Counted from the first letter of the stretch, positions 1 through 14,499 are shown. The stretch is DNA of 64,000 bases from Tyto alba (GCF_018691265.1 NW_024881296.1:14601427-14665426); one strand, 5' to 3'. Notes: a model not told the origin generated them from the letters alone. Made by a program: numbers and translations.

Positions 1-1825
1 TGTTTCAAATCATTATCTTAAGGGTTTGGGGTTTTGGTTTTTGGATGAAGATTCCATAACCATTTTTACAGAATAATAATACATCTGAAACTCTAGTGTT
101 TGGGCAAGTTTAGTTTTGACTTCCTCCTCCCTTTCAATGTAATGCAAAAATTAAATCTTTTACTTGGGCTGGACAGAAAAATAACCCAACATTTCTATGT
201 CTAGCTGAACTTCTAAATGAATTGACTTCCTATTAATGCTGGAGCAGCTGAGCTTAATTTATCATGAATGTTAATGAAAAATACTTCAGAAAGTCTTATG
301 TGTTCCTGTTGCATCCAGATTTCATCGTTTGTTCCTACAGTTGTGAGCACCGGCGGTATTTGTATGTTCATCAGTCTGGGAAACAGGAGATGGGAACAAG
401 CAACATGTGCCCAATCTCAGCTAGTTAGGGCAGCTTGGCTGAGGAACTATACGTATCGCATATGCACAGGAAACATCTTGAGAAGGAAAGTCTCACCAAA
501 AACCTGTCAGATCTTATTGTAGAAGTGTTGCTGTGATGCTGTCAAATGTAAGAGCCCTGGTTAAGGTGTTCAGGGAAAATTTACCCTTTGTTTTCTTTTT
601 TCAGCTTCTCTACCTAGTTGTTGAAAGTTGTTCTCCCTTCCCACAAACCTTTCCTCAAAAGGTGTTTGAGAAAATCACAGATTTTTTTTCAGGAGGAAGA
701 GTCTTTCAACTTGCAAATAATGTGCTAGAAACAGACCTCCTCCTTTCTTTATTTGGCTTTTTATATTTTTGATGGATACAGTTAACAAAGCTGCGTGGCT
801 CCTGAAAAGGCAATGAATAAAATAGTTGCTACAGATTTTTTTAATCCAATCAGACATTCATTAGTTACATAATTTCATATAGCCTTTGTTGATTTATATA
901 TTCATAAGTATATGCTATGCATGTGGACTTACATTTATTTCATCATTTGTCTTTACTTCTGCTTCTGTCCAGGAACACAAGTGCTGAAATAAAAAAAAAA
1001 AAAAGATAAAGAGACACTGTTGTCTGGTATTTCTGACTTCAGCAGAGTGAGTCCTGGGAATCAACTAAATGATTTATTTTATTTTCAATTATTAAAAGAC
1101 TGAAAGTCTTCTGAAAAACAAACTAACTTACTGATTCTTTTGTTCACTACCCCTCTAGTGCTCAGATGCACTCAGGGGCAGATACAAAAAAGTTACATGG
1201 AGTAAAACAAAAAAGATCAGAATTCTAGCTGCAATTTTCTTTTATTTCAATAACAAATGTGCACTGTCAAAAAATGTAACAAAGGTAACTATAACAGGGA
1301 AGACTCTCTTTATAACCTATTTGTTAATCAAAATAATCCTACTTTTTGTTAAGTATGCAGAACCAGATTTTCAGCTGTATGAACTTTTTGCTTCAGTTAT
1401 ATCTTAGGCTAATCACCCTTCATGACTTAAAGCATAAATTAAGCCAAATTGTTTTTTCTCCTTAATTTAATTGATGGCAGTAATTTTAAGACACTGCACA
1501 TTCCTAAGCACAAATGAGGCCTTTTATTCATGTAAAACTGGTCAGAATATGAAGAGATGTGCACACGCTGTTTATAACTACTCACCCATCTTTAATTGAA
1601 TGTGTAAGGGTAACTGATAATGTTGAACATATTCTCTTTGTGAGGTAGTAGAGGCTTAAAAATGGAGCTTTCCAGATCTAGTTCAACCAATTACAGGTGA
1701 AATAGATACAAAATACTTATAACTAATAGTTTTCATTAGAATCCCTGAATCTGTTCTATCAAATGCAGCAAGTCTTGTAACTGGAAGTTTAGTACTCACC
1801 TACACAAGGTGTCTGCTTTTTACAG
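1..1825 (+). other. RPS6KA2: End of upstream RPS6KA2 intron
   Basis: This stretch precedes the first recognisable exon and ends in a polypyrimidine-rich acceptor (TTTTTACAG at about 1817-1825). It is AT-rich and has an A-run at 991-1004. I see no exon: the glycine-rich loop expected just upstream in the protein is not encoded here, so the preceding exon lies outside the window. Short ORFs of 60-84 codons look like chance. Confidence 0.8.
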
Positions 1826-1907
1826 GTATTTCTAGTGAGGAAGATCAAAGGATCTGATGCGGGTCAGCTTTATGCCATGAAGGTACTTAAGAAGGCAACT
1901 CTGAAAG
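1826..1907 (+). CDS. RPS6KA2: RSK3 exon: beta-2/beta-3 with ATP-binding lysine
   Basis: This 82-nt internal exon sits between acceptor TTTTTACAG and donor G|GTAAGG. It starts in phase 0 and ends one base into a codon. It encodes [19 protein letters not shown] followed by VLKKATLK, the beta-2 to beta-3 segment of the RSK N-terminal AGC kinase. The lysine of AMK (codon 1880-1882) is the ATP-anchoring lysine. The GSDAGQ stretch is what I recall for RSK3; RSK1 differs there. RSKs are cytosolic/nuclear Ser/Thr kinases activated by ERK and PDK1. The glycine-rich loop must be in the exon upstream of the window. The paralogue call is from memory. Confidence 0.95.
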
Positions 1908-4900
1908 GTAAGGATCAGGACAGTGACTGCAGTCTCTATTTCTGTGCTACTTTGTCATTTACTTGTCATTTTTTTTGTATTGCTGCTGTCTTATGATATA
2001 TAAGAGTACACAAATATGTTTCTGCCGCTCTCCAAATTCTGCCTCACTGTAGTGAATGTTATAAAAAAGTGTACACAAAAACATTACCTGTGTGCAATGT
2101 GGGAACAGGAAAACAGGGCTTTGGAGTTTTCTAGCTGTGTGCTTTCTTCACTTTCTTGATGTTATTTATATGACTTTTATTGGGCTTATATTAATTTGTA
2201 TTACAGTGGCAGTATCTGTTTGTTGCTGAAATAAACTGAAATAAGTATTTTTAAATAATTTTATTAAATTAAATTAAAATTACTGTTGAAGTAAAACATA
2301 ACTCCTACTGGGCAGAAAGGCCTTCCAGCTGGTGCTTCTCACTATATGCCTGAAAATTCATGGGAGCATATTTTCAAGTGCAACAAGTCATTCTGAGGTT
2401 GTTGAGATCATGCTGTTTCCTAGCTCAGGACCAGTCAGCGCATGGTTTCCAGTAGGCTGGGGTCAAATGACTGATGTTTCAAGCTGGTCACCCTCTTCTG
2501 GGGCCATTGGCTGCTACAGACTCACTCAGACCAAAAAGAAATTTTTAGTAAAACAGAGGACTGAAAAGCAAACGGAGTAAGTTTAGTCTCAGCTGAAGTA
2601 CTTACTGTGTGTTTCTCCATAGAGTTACGAAGATCCAGTCATCTTCTTGTTTCCCTGACCTAGCACTTTATTCTGTTTTCTCCTCTCAAAAGCATGACAC
2701 TTTTTGCAGAAAAGGTGAACAGTGTTCATTTTGCCCAGAGCAGATCTCTGCTCTTTTTTGGACAATGTGGGTTTGCACAATGAAGTATAGAGCCTAAATT
2801 TCTACCCTAATGTGAAGCGAGATCATTTTGAATGAAGAATGAAGCTACCAGTAATTGCAAGGTAGAGTTACAGCAGGTGGTGGCAGGCAGACACAGCACC
2901 TCTTCTGAGTACTAGTCGAAATGGGGAAGTGGCAAACCAGGTGTTTACACAGCCTTTTTCCCCTAAGAAAGCCTTTTCAAAGAAACCTTAGTTTGAAGCA
3001 GTGCTGACGTGATGATCTTTTTGTTTGGAATGTAGATGGGAAAGTTTGTTCTGGCAGAACTGCATGTTGTAAATAACCACTTAAATAGTACTGGGCGTAA
3101 TACATAAAAAGTAAAAGGTCAGGTCTGTGTACACAGTACGTATAATGGAGTGATTCTCTGACTTCTCAACCAAGAGCAGAACCCTGAAGTGCCCAAACTG
3201 AGCTGGACACAACTCTCAGAGCCTTCCGCACCAGGGAAAGACATCTCCTGCCAGGCACAGCATCTGAGGAAGAGCTGTGTGATCCTTCTGATGTCAGCGT
3301 GTACCATAGACTCTTCAGTTTCCTTTGAGAGCCCACAACTTTTCACCTAAGATGAAAAATGGGTATTCTCTCTTTTTATGTATAACTCTGAGGTGTGTTG
3401 AGCAGAAAAAGCTTTGGGAGAGGGTTTCTTCTGCATCTCCAAACACACAGTTTTTACTTAATATTTGATAGCTAAATCTGTAGTGTTAGATTCCACTGGG
3501 AAAAAAAAGTAAATCTGTATTATGGCAATATTTTAGGAAATCTCAAAACTTACATGGTGATTTTAAATTACTCGAAGTGGTTTAATCTCTGTTCCATCAA
3601 GAACAGGCATGTCCAGATGCCCTCTGTGTTTGCAGTTCCTCAGTTTGTTGTACCATAGAACCACCACCTCTCTCCTCCCTTGGTCATTACAGCAGGCTAT
3701 TTACTGTTTTCTTAAGCATGGGTCACAAGATATAAAAGTTGAGGCTGCTTTGTGATCCTGCTGGACTGCATTTCTCTCCCATTCAGCCTACTTACCACTC
3801 TGACAAGTAGCTCTGGATTTCCTATTAATCTCAAGATAACTAGCATATTGGTAGGAATTAGTTTGTCAACACTAGTTCCTACAAATAAGTTAAACTTGAC
3901 AGCTATTTAACTTGAAGTACAAAAATGAAGTCAAAACCCCATTGGCACAGGGCAAGTGAGATGAGCAGCAATGAAGATTGCTGTCTGTGAGTTTCCATGT
4001 GACTTTTGGCACAGAGATAATATTTCTGACAGCTTAATTTCATCTTTTAAGTGAGAGTGCTGAATTGTTGCTGCCTACCTACGCTCAAGAAGTCTGGAAT
4101 TTACTCCAATGTGAAGTATTTATTACCATGTCAAGTAATGGGAGCAAAGCCACAAGTACTTGTTAGCACTGTGTTCAGTGTTTACTGATGAAATGCATGC
4201 TATGAGACAAATTTCTGAATTATTTTGCTTCCTAAGATGCACTCTGCACAGTACAACATGGGGCAAGAAAGTCAGAGCTCTCACTGCCAGTCCCATTGAC
4301 AGGACCACACAGTCCTAAATATCATAGCAGTTATTTTCTTTAGTGAAACAAATTTGCAAAAGCTGTAAAATGGAGAAATGAGAAAGAAAAGAGGAGGGGA
4401 TAGCAAAATTGTTTTTTCTTTTCTGGATTAGTCTGAAGTATTAAAACCCAGATAAATATGAATGTGAAGAAGTTAAATGCCTTCAGGAGTGATGGGTTAA
4501 AACTAGCTTTATAGCTTGCTCTGGAGAACAAACCATAGTGGATCCTAACAAAGCGTTCCCTATTCCAGGAGCCTGACTCTGGCTGATAATGGTTACCAAG
4601 AAACAGAAGTACAAAACGGTGCTTCCTCCAGTGACTCCACTGCCTCCTGCCTCTTTCCAGGGTAGTTGTCCCTTGTTAGCATGATCCCAACTTCACCCAG
4701 AGCAAAGGGTAGTATAAGAAGGGTATAGCAATCAACAGCAGCTCTCTTCAAACACTTACAGCTCCAAAAAGTTGTTTGATACAAAAGAGGCTTTTCAGAT
4801 CAATTGCATGTGTAGATTTAATCTTGAAAATATATGCTAAACAGCAGAACCACTCCTGCTGTGAAGGGAGAATTAGACTCCAAACTATTCCAGTTTAGAT

Positions 4901-7900
4901 TGTAAAAGTTTGCAGAAGCACATGCTGTACACACAAACTTTTGTGAAAATGCATTTAATCTTTACCTCATGAAGATTTATATTAAATGTAGAGTATATCT
5001 GATAAGCACCTCTAACAGCATGGATCCTTGAAAGCAAGAAAGCCACTGTTCCTCTCGGCTGTAAATGAGAGCATCGCACACAAGTTTCTTTCCTTCATGC
5101 CTCACTGCCTTTTGCAGGAGCTTGTGGGTATCTGGTTTTTAAAACAGAGAACTTCCTGAAGAAACTAGATAAGCATTTCATTCTAATTATTGATTTTAGG
5201 AAAACCTTGTCCAGAATGTTTGAGAATGTTACATATATTAGGTGCCAGATGGTGAATACATTAGATTCAAGGCTGCATGTATGTATAACTAACTCATCTG
5301 ACTTCAAAACACTATTTATTAAATTAAAATACCATAACAGCTACCTCTGCAAATATAAACCCTTTTGGGGGGGTCCAGGTGCTGAAAGATACTTAGGCAT
5401 TAAGTACCTTCCAAGAGTGAGACTTTTGCCTTTCAGAATGTCATTAGATAACACTATTAAACACCAACTCAAAATGTTGCTTTCATGTCTTCATTACACT
5501 CTACTTTTTTTTCCTTGCAAATCAGATTTTTAGATTAAAAAAAAAAAAAAAAGAAAGAGAATAAAGTTGGTCTATATGTTTAAAACCATAGATTTATATA
5601 TCAGTGTGTCTTGGCTGCCCAGCCTGGATGCACCGTGAGACTGAGGAAACAGAAAGAAAACAGGGACAGCTTATTCTGCGTATGTGTGTGCCTTGTATTC
5701 ACCAGCAAATCTGGGACAGAGGGAAAGGGCAGGCTGATTATTTTGATTCACTCAGTATTTCTCTCAAGGTGTCTCACGCTCTATCAGCTTTACTGGATGT
5801 GCTTCAGGATTCTGTGTACAATAGCTGTTTATATCGTTTACAATGTAAGCCTCATGAAACACCCGTGAAGTGCTCATAAATCCCCAACAAGTTGCTGTTC
5901 TGGAATGTAAGGGCTGCCTCTGGAGCTTGAAAATCAAAGACCCATCACTCCAGGAGACATGCAATTTTAGAGAAAGTGGCATGAAGCCATAATTCACTGA
6001 CATAATGCTTATGAACTTTGTAAATATTTCGGTGATGATCTGGCAAAGCTTATGTGATGGGTCATGAGGAAGTAGTTTGCATCTGCCCATCTTGTTGGTA
6101 ATGGACTGTATAAATCTCAGAACTGGAAGCTATTTGACCCTGAGAACTGAGAGAGTTTACCTGTTTCTGCTTATGCGATTTAGAAATGATAATCTGTTTT
6201 GTCAAAAGCTCTGAAGTGCTTTGCAGTTCATGATCCCTTCAGTCTAAGCCAGTAGGCTTATGCGTTTGCAGTTGTGCTGAGTGCATGACATGGTTATAGA
6301 TGCAGCAAGCAGTGAGCGCAGCTTTAGTGACTCACAGAGAGCTTGTGGTGTTCTCAGGGATGTTAGGTCGATGATATTAGTTATACACTGAACTGAACAA
6401 CTAGCTTAGATGTCAACGGATGGACTGTGATTTCTATCCGTTGATAAAACTGTGGTAGTGGCTTCCCTGTTTGGACACCAACTGAAGTAGCTTATTCAGT
6501 TTTCCTCTGTATGCAACTCAGTTCCCCTGTGATGACTGTGGTGTTTAGATCTAAGTTACTGAACTCCAGTGGTTTCCCTCTGGTTTGAAGGGATCAAAAA
6601 TCCAACCAAACAAAAAACTGAGGACAATTTAACTTTATAAAGCAGGACTCAGAGCCTCAGATAAACCTAACCCTTTGGTGCCAGGCTTTTCAAGGTGTCT
6701 CATCCTATTTTGTTCAGCCCCTGTATTTGGTGAGAGGCCCTGTTATTCACCCATGTTTACCCTTTAAATTTCAGTTTAATATATTTTCTTATTCTTCAAT
6801 CTTTTTTATATCCTCCTGGGCCTCCTATTATCCTCTTGTAAACAGTTCACCAGGAAAGTCCTGACCACACATCCAGTTTCCTCTGAGTCCAAACCCCACA
6901 GCAGAGGTCCCCTGACCCTGCTCTTTGGAGGGGAGGCTGCATGCTCTTCATCCTTGGGAACTGCTGCCTATGTACAGCTTCTTTACTCTGAGATTTGTAA
7001 CTCTCCAAATGTCAGGGCTCTGAGCTCAAAAAAACCATTGCTGGACCTGAAGTCCCCTTAAAGATCCAGCTGAGAAATAGACTCACTCCTCTCCACAAAT
7101 AGCCATACACTAAATTTTCAATCTGGGAAGGAAATAGCAACTTCCGTGTGGACAAGCACAGTAACATTTGATTCCTCTGTATATTTCACAAATGACTCTA
7201 AAATGTAAAGATCAGCCTAGTCAGCATGTGCTCAGCCACACAGCAATGATCTTGGGACACTGTCTGGTCCTCGCCCATTCACATGCACATTTTGTGGGCT
7301 AAGAGTCAAGGGGAAGATCTCCAGGTTTGTGCTGAGCTGCAGAATGCGCCAACCTTGCCCATCACAATTTAGGAGCAATCTGGAATTAGTAGCTGTCATC
7401 TAAGGAAGCAGAATTTTCTTTCTTCCCATGGGAGTTTTGAAAATGAAAGCAAGAAGATACTCAACTCTCAGTACTTAGAGGTCACTACTGGGTTGTGGCT
7501 TTATAGTGCCTTTGCAAGGCTTCTTACATCAGGCCACCTCTTTCTTCCTCCCCTAAAAAGTCACCTTATCTAGAGCTTGCTTTCTGAAGTACAAAAGGAT
7601 ACAGTACATTCAAGAAATGAACTGTGATTAGGCAGCCAGCTCATTGTGTGTCAGCAAATATTATAGATACAGCAGACTGGACAGGTTAAAAATTACAAAA
7701 AAACATTGCTGGAAGTTTATTTTCATATTATTTGCTAAAGAACATTGATTTGTGATCATCAAGATTGTAGCTTCTGGGTTAGATACTTAATTCTTTTTAG
7801 TTATTTTGTACAGTGTTTGGATTCAGGTTTGGATGAGAAGGGAAAAGTTTCGCCTATAAATATAAACTGAACATGCATCACTTAGAGATTTTTATCATCT

Positions 7901-10312
7901 ATTTCTATTCGAGCCATGTGGGACTCCTCATTGTATGAAGTCCTGATTAAATTATAGCCTCTTCACAATGCCAAGTGCATCATGAAGATCCTGTTATCAG
8001 GCAAAATTCCCACTGTTAAGAGATTCAAGAAATGAACTCTGGATAATAAAAATGCTCTCTGCTTTGTAGCACAGGAGCATTTTGGCTACTTTTGCTTTTA
8101 CACAAAAAACCATTGTTCCTCTTTTCCTAGGTACCAAAGAAAATTCAGCTTTCTCTTCATGAAAATTTTGGCTGTTGAGTTCTGTATGAGGTCACCTTGT
8201 TAAAAGGTTGCTAGATAGCAAGTTCTTCCCGTTGTCCTAATGAGAACAGGATTACTGAGTCTTCGCCTAAATACTGGTAAATTTATAATCAACCTCCCTA
8301 TCTTTCTCCCTGACAGATTGATTCACATAGGAGCACACACTTGTACAATTGTCATACATGCTGTAGGTAAATGCACCATTATTACCCAGTTCTTTCCTGT
8401 CCACGCATTTGCCCCAGTACAAATTTGCTATTACAGTAATATCAAAATATAGCTCACTGCATAGTTATATGTTCCTTTGGAACACAGCTTCAGCAGCTTA
8501 GTATGTTGCTACCTGAAATAGCTTCATTTAATTTTCCCCCAAAGAGAGCACAGGACAGAACTCACAAGCAAACCCCAGCCTTCTTTATGAGAAATTCGGT
8601 GGTGTAGCAGAAACTGTGTTGGGTGTCCTAGCATCCAACAGCATTGGTGCTTTGTCTTGGGCCAGGTTTTTGAAGCAATTCTTCCAGTCATCTCCATTTG
8701 CTGTGCCTTGGTTTGCTAGCACATAAGCAAGTTTCAGAGCACACAAGCTAAATTCTCTCCCGATGAAACTAAACCAGGAGGGCACCCAGTGCCCTCCAGC
8801 CTCTCATGGGCATTCAGGCAATGGGACCAAAGTGTGGTCACGTGTGGAGCAACCGCAGGTCCCAGCACCTACTGCTGCCTTCCATATATTGCTGGCTTCA
8901 CTACACTGCTTGCTTTACGCGAGGTTTAAGACAGAGTTTCAGACTTTGATATGAAGACATTGAGTGCACTTCTGTTTTTGTTTTTCACTAGGTGTAGCAC
9001 AGAGCTCTCTTAAATTTTTACATCTTTTTGCTAAGTTAACATGCCCACGCCCTTGGCTTCTAATCCTTGAGCAGTTCCATGGGCCCTGTTAGCAGCAGCT
9101 GAAAGTGTTGCATTATTCAGGTATTCATATGATGATTCCCTAGAGACCACAAAGGAGATTCAAATCTGAAGTCAGAGGAAGAGAGCACTGAAAAGTCTGC
9201 TGATTTCTTTGGCAGAAAGGATATGTTCTTCACCTGTGATCAAATTATACAAGTTTGTTCTAAACGTTTGTTGAGTCACACTCTTCTGTCAATGAAATAT
9301 GGAAAGAATGACTTCTTTAAAGTTTCTAAAAAAGCAGCAGCTCTTGCAGGTTGCATCTGAATATGTCCCCTGGTTATTCCAGCCAGTCAATGAATGGTGG
9401 CTGGTTGTATTCAGGAGTGAGTAGTCCATCATACTAATTTCTTTTTGATAGTAAAAAGCAATTTTCCAAATCACCTTGTAATTTTCAGTCAATTTGCCAT
9501 CTATCTCTTTAAAGTTTCACCTGATCCTGCTGTGCTTGACATAGTGAATAAGTAGCAATGGAGACACTTGAAACTGCAGCTCCTGTAGGTGCCATCAGTA
9601 AAAAACTTTCAGACCCAAACTCATACCTCACAGTGCCCATAGTAGACTTGATCAAGGGCTTTCGCTACTGCTTTCTTTCCCTTGAATTATTCTTTTTGTT
9701 ATATTCATTGCACTGCGTATCTAATGACAGCTATTTGCAGTTATTCCCAAATTGGCTGTCACTTTATGGAAAAGACCACATCTGATGTTTTTTATTATCA
9801 AGTAGCAGATTGCTGTTAGTTGCCTTTAGTGTAGTTTCAGGAATGGAGAGGCTACACAGACAGTTGTCCTGAAGCCAAGAGTGAAATGTTTATCTTGTTT
9901 GACAAATGTGGTGCAATTCCATTTTATCTGTAGAAAACCCACTTTTACCAGGGAAGGACTGGGAGGTGCAATGTTCCTTGTTGGACCTCATACCCCTTAC
10001 CAGCAATAGTTGGAAAGCACAGAGAGAGGAGAGAAAAGCATAGCTTAGTTTAATTGGAAAAGATCTATGTAGACTGATGTGAAGCTCTAGCTGAATGAAT
10101 GAGTCCGGAGTGAGACAGTCACTGCTGGCTGTGTGCAGTGTTCTGCCTGGACCAGGCACCTGGGAGTGAGGTCTGGCTGATCCCCAGGACAACCACAGAG
10201 GCTCAGTGGGTCTGCTTTGGAAGCCTAACTTGTGTCCCTGCTTGGCTCTGCACCAGGTGAACCCACTGGTGTGGGATACTCGGAGGGCATCCCGTGCCTT
10301 GCACTGCTACTA

Positions 10313-10640
10313 AAGCGTAGGCTGGAAGGCACCTTAAGAAGTCCTGCAGACCACCACTGACCTAGGGTGGCAGAGATATGCTTTTGTGTCATTTCTGATA
10401 TATGTTTGCCTAACTGGTTTTTAGACTGTCTCTATCCATACTATTAGAAAATGCTTCCTAACATCTGTCCCAAGCTGTGTCTGCTTTGCCATTAGTTCAC
10501 ATCCTCTCTGCTGAGAATAGTTTCCTCTGCAGTTTTCTTCCACATCTTGAAGATTGTTATCATGTTTAGCTTCCATCTTCTGTAGGCTGAGAATCTTGTA
10601 TCTTCCTTTCCTTCCTCAGGGTTCATTTTTTCTAGATGTC
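10313..10640 (-). mobile_element. Decayed CR1/L3-type LINE 3' fragment, antisense
   Basis: The + strand begins GTAGGCTGGAAGGCACCTTA and continues, with indels, through landmarks of the reverse-complemented 3' region of old amniote CR1 elements. These are the TTCCTAACATCTGTCC block, a TTTGCCATTAGTTC block, GAAGATTGTTATCATG and a final TTTTTTCTAGATG. The order and spacing of these blocks match what I remember of the family. The copy is heavily mutated, truncated and non-coding, and lies antisense to the host gene. The match is from memory, not a database search. Confidence 0.65.
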
Positions 10641-10685
10641 TGGGTTATACACTAAGTTTCTAGATGTCTTTAGTTATACACTAAG
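10629..10685. repeat. Imperfect 28-29 bp tandem duplication
   Basis: Two adjacent copies start TTTCTAGATGTCT and end GTTATACACTAAG. The first is 10629-10656 (28 bp) and the second 10657-10685 (29 bp); they differ only by GG versus TTA in the middle. The duplication abuts the end of the CR1 fossil, and its first unit overlaps the element's expected TTTCTAGA terminus. Confidence 0.85.
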
Positions 10686-13600
10686 TAAGTCAGAATGACA
10701 GAAGTAGCAGCAGTACCCTTGCTCTACCAAGCAGATTGTTGAAAATTCAGGTTTTTTAATTGAACAGATAAAAATGCCCTGCTGCAAAGACAGCAGAGTG
10801 ATCATATTGTTGAGATGTTGAATGTTTGTTCCTTTGGGGAGTCCCAGAGAAAGTTCCTAGGAAAAGCCAACCTTTTGGTAGAAGAATTTGTAATACAGCT
10901 CTTCCTTGTATTGCTGCTCAAGACAGCAGCATTTCTGGAAGGTGGTTTCAGTTCCTCATGGTCGTCTGCATCTGTCAGTCTCCATTCTCCTTCTCTCACA
11001 TGGGCAGGACGTACCCAGGCTAGTCAGGATTTACCAGTAACAACATAACACTGGTCACTGTTTTATCTTGCCTGCTGCCCTTTTCCTTCTGCCTTTCTGT
11101 AGGCCAAATGAGAATCTTTATGTGAAGGTCTGCTTTTCTGTTTTTCTTTTGTTTTGGTCCTGGGGCTTGCAATTTTTTGTGTCTCGTTTATCTTGCACTG
11201 TCTTCAAGAAGCTTTGTAAACTTTCTGTTTGCTTGTAATGCTTCTATTTTTAAGAAACCCGCTGTTGAAAAACAGAAGCTATTGCTGGCAACCCATTGAG
11301 TCAGCTGCACAGCACGTGAATGAACCACTGGCAGCCTTTTAATCCTGCCCAACATCCAAGAGCTTTCTTTTGGTACCACGAGGCTGCATGAGTTACAGGA
11401 AGAGAAAAATTGCTCTTTTGGCAAATGCAGGCTCAAATGCTTTTAGTCTTCATCTCTTGTGAATTTATGTCATGTAGTTTGTTCTTCCACGGCAGGCTTT
11501 GTTTAATATAGGAGCTGGTACCACAGTTTAGGAGTTACAAGACTTTGGCTCTGCTCACATCTCTGCCACCAGACCGCTGCATGAACATAAACCAGCCATG
11601 ATTACTGCTGCTCCTCTTCTCAATCTCCATATCTGTAATGTTAACATAATTATGCCAGCTTCCTCTTCACAGTGCTCGATGTCCTTATGAAAAGTAATAG
11701 TCAGATATTAATGGAGATGTTATTAACAGTCCTCCTCACATAAGTGCGGTTTGCTGCATTATGGAATTTAATGGCTATAGAATCCAAACCAAGAAATTAT
11801 TAGGAAATGTCTCTTCTGTATAATGCATTGACTATTTGAAATAATCAGAGCTATGAACTGTACTTTTGCATAGATTTGTAGCTGTAGTGGAAAGCTAAAC
11901 TGGAAATACAATAACTAAATATCCCTGAGATTTTTAACCTCCCTGATGGACTCTGAAAGTCTTTGGCTGTGGTACAAATCCATTATCTATATGAAAAGCA
12001 TTTGTTTGTTCTGTTCACTGAATAAGTTGCACCAGTTGGAGCATCCAACATAATTGCCATTTAACCATTTTCAGCTGCCTGCGACTGCAGTGCATTTATA
12101 TTTGGTTGGAAACCAAACTCGTATGTATCACTTGGGAGTTGCACCCCCCTGCTTTTACTGGTTCCCATAACACAACACAAAAATGTTATTTCCTTTCAAG
12201 CACAAGGACAGATTGACAGAGAGGTCAGCACCGCCACTTGATGCCGTTTTAAGTCAGAGTGACAGCAGAGGGTAGGGGGTCAGCCGCGCTGGCGACGGTT
12301 TGCCTCACAGCACTGCAGCTGGAGCCTTCACCAAACAGCTGGCCAGGCGTTCTGTTCACAGCTGCTGCTGGAGGTGTGCTAGCACTCAGCTGGCTCTCCA
12401 TAAAAGTTTGATGGCACAGTGTGGGAGACTACTATCTGGGATTTGTTTCAACGGAAACAAGATTATTCTCCGTGTTTCTGTACTCTTCGTGTGGGTTATA
12501 CATGTCAGTTACGGCTTCCTCGTGGCTGCGGCATTTGCTCCAAGTTGGAGGTTTTGATGATGCTCAAAGAGAGACAAGCAGTCAGTGTCAACGACAGCCT
12601 CTCCTTTCTACTTCGTCTACAGCATTTTCTGTCTGCATGCGACTACAATTGAAACACTCGAGAGGTTTCCATGGCACAGTAATTTAACTGACATTTTTCT
12701 CAGCACCAGTAGATTATTTTTGTAAATTTGGGCAAAGCCTGAACTGCTCAGATAATTGTGCTGTGTCCCTAGTCATCTTTCAGATTTCATTCGTGCCATA
12801 TGACATAATTGCCATTTAGTGGTCAGTTGTCATCATCAATACTGTTAACTCAGAGCTGCCTTTCATGCTCAGAGAAAGATTCAGGTTTATGGGATTGTAC
12901 TGCTGTATAGGTTTTGTCAATGCTGATCACTTCAATTTTGTTTTTATTATAGATACAATAAGCTATAAAATGTAAACTATTAATGTTGTACAGCTAGGTA
13001 GGATGTAAATAGATGCAGATACTAACTTGACCCTTGCATGTTGTCATAAGAAAGAAACATTTTCAAAGGTACATTTAGAAGGACTATTTTGTATTTTTGT
13101 TTTTACATGGTCTTCCTTGCATTTGGATCACCTTTACCACCTATCTCTGTCTCCTAGGAAAATTTCCCCATAAAGAGAAAAGGGTAGGGCCTCAGCTTGT
13201 GCCCTTTCTCTCTTGCTTTGTTCAGGAAAATAGCCAGTGGCTTTGCTCAGCAGCTCCAGTGAGCCCTCAGGAGCAGACTTTTATACAGAATATGGTTTCT
13301 TAAGCAGCACATTTTGACCTTGGTACCAACGAAGCCAAGAGGCTCTTCCTAGACCATCCCACTAAATGCAAAGCCTTCACTTAGCTGACTTTCCTACCTA
13401 CTGAAATCCAGACATCCCCATTTCTCAGAAGCCCCTCAGCTGTCCCCGGGCGAGCTGGTGCCCCTCAGATTCCCAAGGGCAGCTTTCTGGGGCAGAGGAA
13501 AGCTGCCATCTCCCGAGCCAAGCATCAGGGGTAGTGGCAGGCTTGGAGATGTGATTTGCTGTGTGGAGCCAAGGGAGAGGCAATAAGAAGGGCAAAACTG

Positions 13601-14481
13601 CAAGTGGAGGAGTGGAGGGCCATGAAGAGGGAGGGCCATGGATCACGGGCAGCACGTGCTCCAGGTGTCATTTCTAGGGGAAGACAGAGTTTTGTGGTGG
13701 AAGCGAGGCATGGCCAGAGCTAGTCTTCTCTGCAACTTTGGGAGGCAGGTGATAGCTTCTGCTAGCTTCTCCAAAGCATCACCCCTCCTCCTGCCCCTTT
13801 CTGCTTGGGACCCAAGAGGGTGCTGCGAGGGAATAGGGCAGCTCAGCTCCCTTGGTAGAGAAGGGGAACGGCAGGAGTGAGGCTGTTCAGCCCTGCTGCC
13901 GGGGCAGGGATGGAAGGGGTTTGAAGGGTGGCTATAGGTGAGACCGAGGGAGCAAAACAGAGGTGCTCATAAGACTTGACCTCGCTACATGAGATTTACC
14001 AGTGTCATGGGACTCCTTACATGCATCTTCATTAGAAATATGCAGAAACCCTGCCTCTCTGTTATGACATACTTGTTCTTTAGTTTTCTATAGAGAGTTT
14101 ATCACATGAGAGGGTTTGAGAGAAGTTTTTCACAGTAGGACAAAGCAAGCAACTTCCGAAGCGAAGCTTTGAGGAAGCCTGAGAGTTTGCACCCTGTGTG
14201 TGAGGAGGATGGTTTGCTGAGCAATTACTGGAAGGACTGTCACAGGGCTGGTGGCCACTGTGCCGGGTGGTACCAGAGGAGCTGCTTTACCCCTCTGCAC
14301 TACTCCCAGCTACCACCTACAGGGTAACAGCCCTAGTGATCCAAGGCTCTGGATAAGGCTATTTGAGATATCAGAATTAAAAGCACTGTGTGAAAGCTAA
14401 ACTGCTAATGGTTATTTTTCACAGGGTTTTCAAGTCCATTCCCAACACGAATTTTTACTTTCTGGGTTTTTTTTGGTTTTG

Positions 14482-14499
14482 TTTTTTTTTTTTTTTTTT
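14482..14499. repeat. T homopolymer
   Basis: An uninterrupted run of 18 T follows further T-rich sequence (TTTTTTTTGGTTTTG). It is low-complexity intronic DNA. Confidence 0.9.

Noticed and set aside
5537..5552. A-run (and a similar one at 991-1004) as transcript ends
   Set aside because: They are simple homopolymers inside introns with no gene-like sequence upstream.
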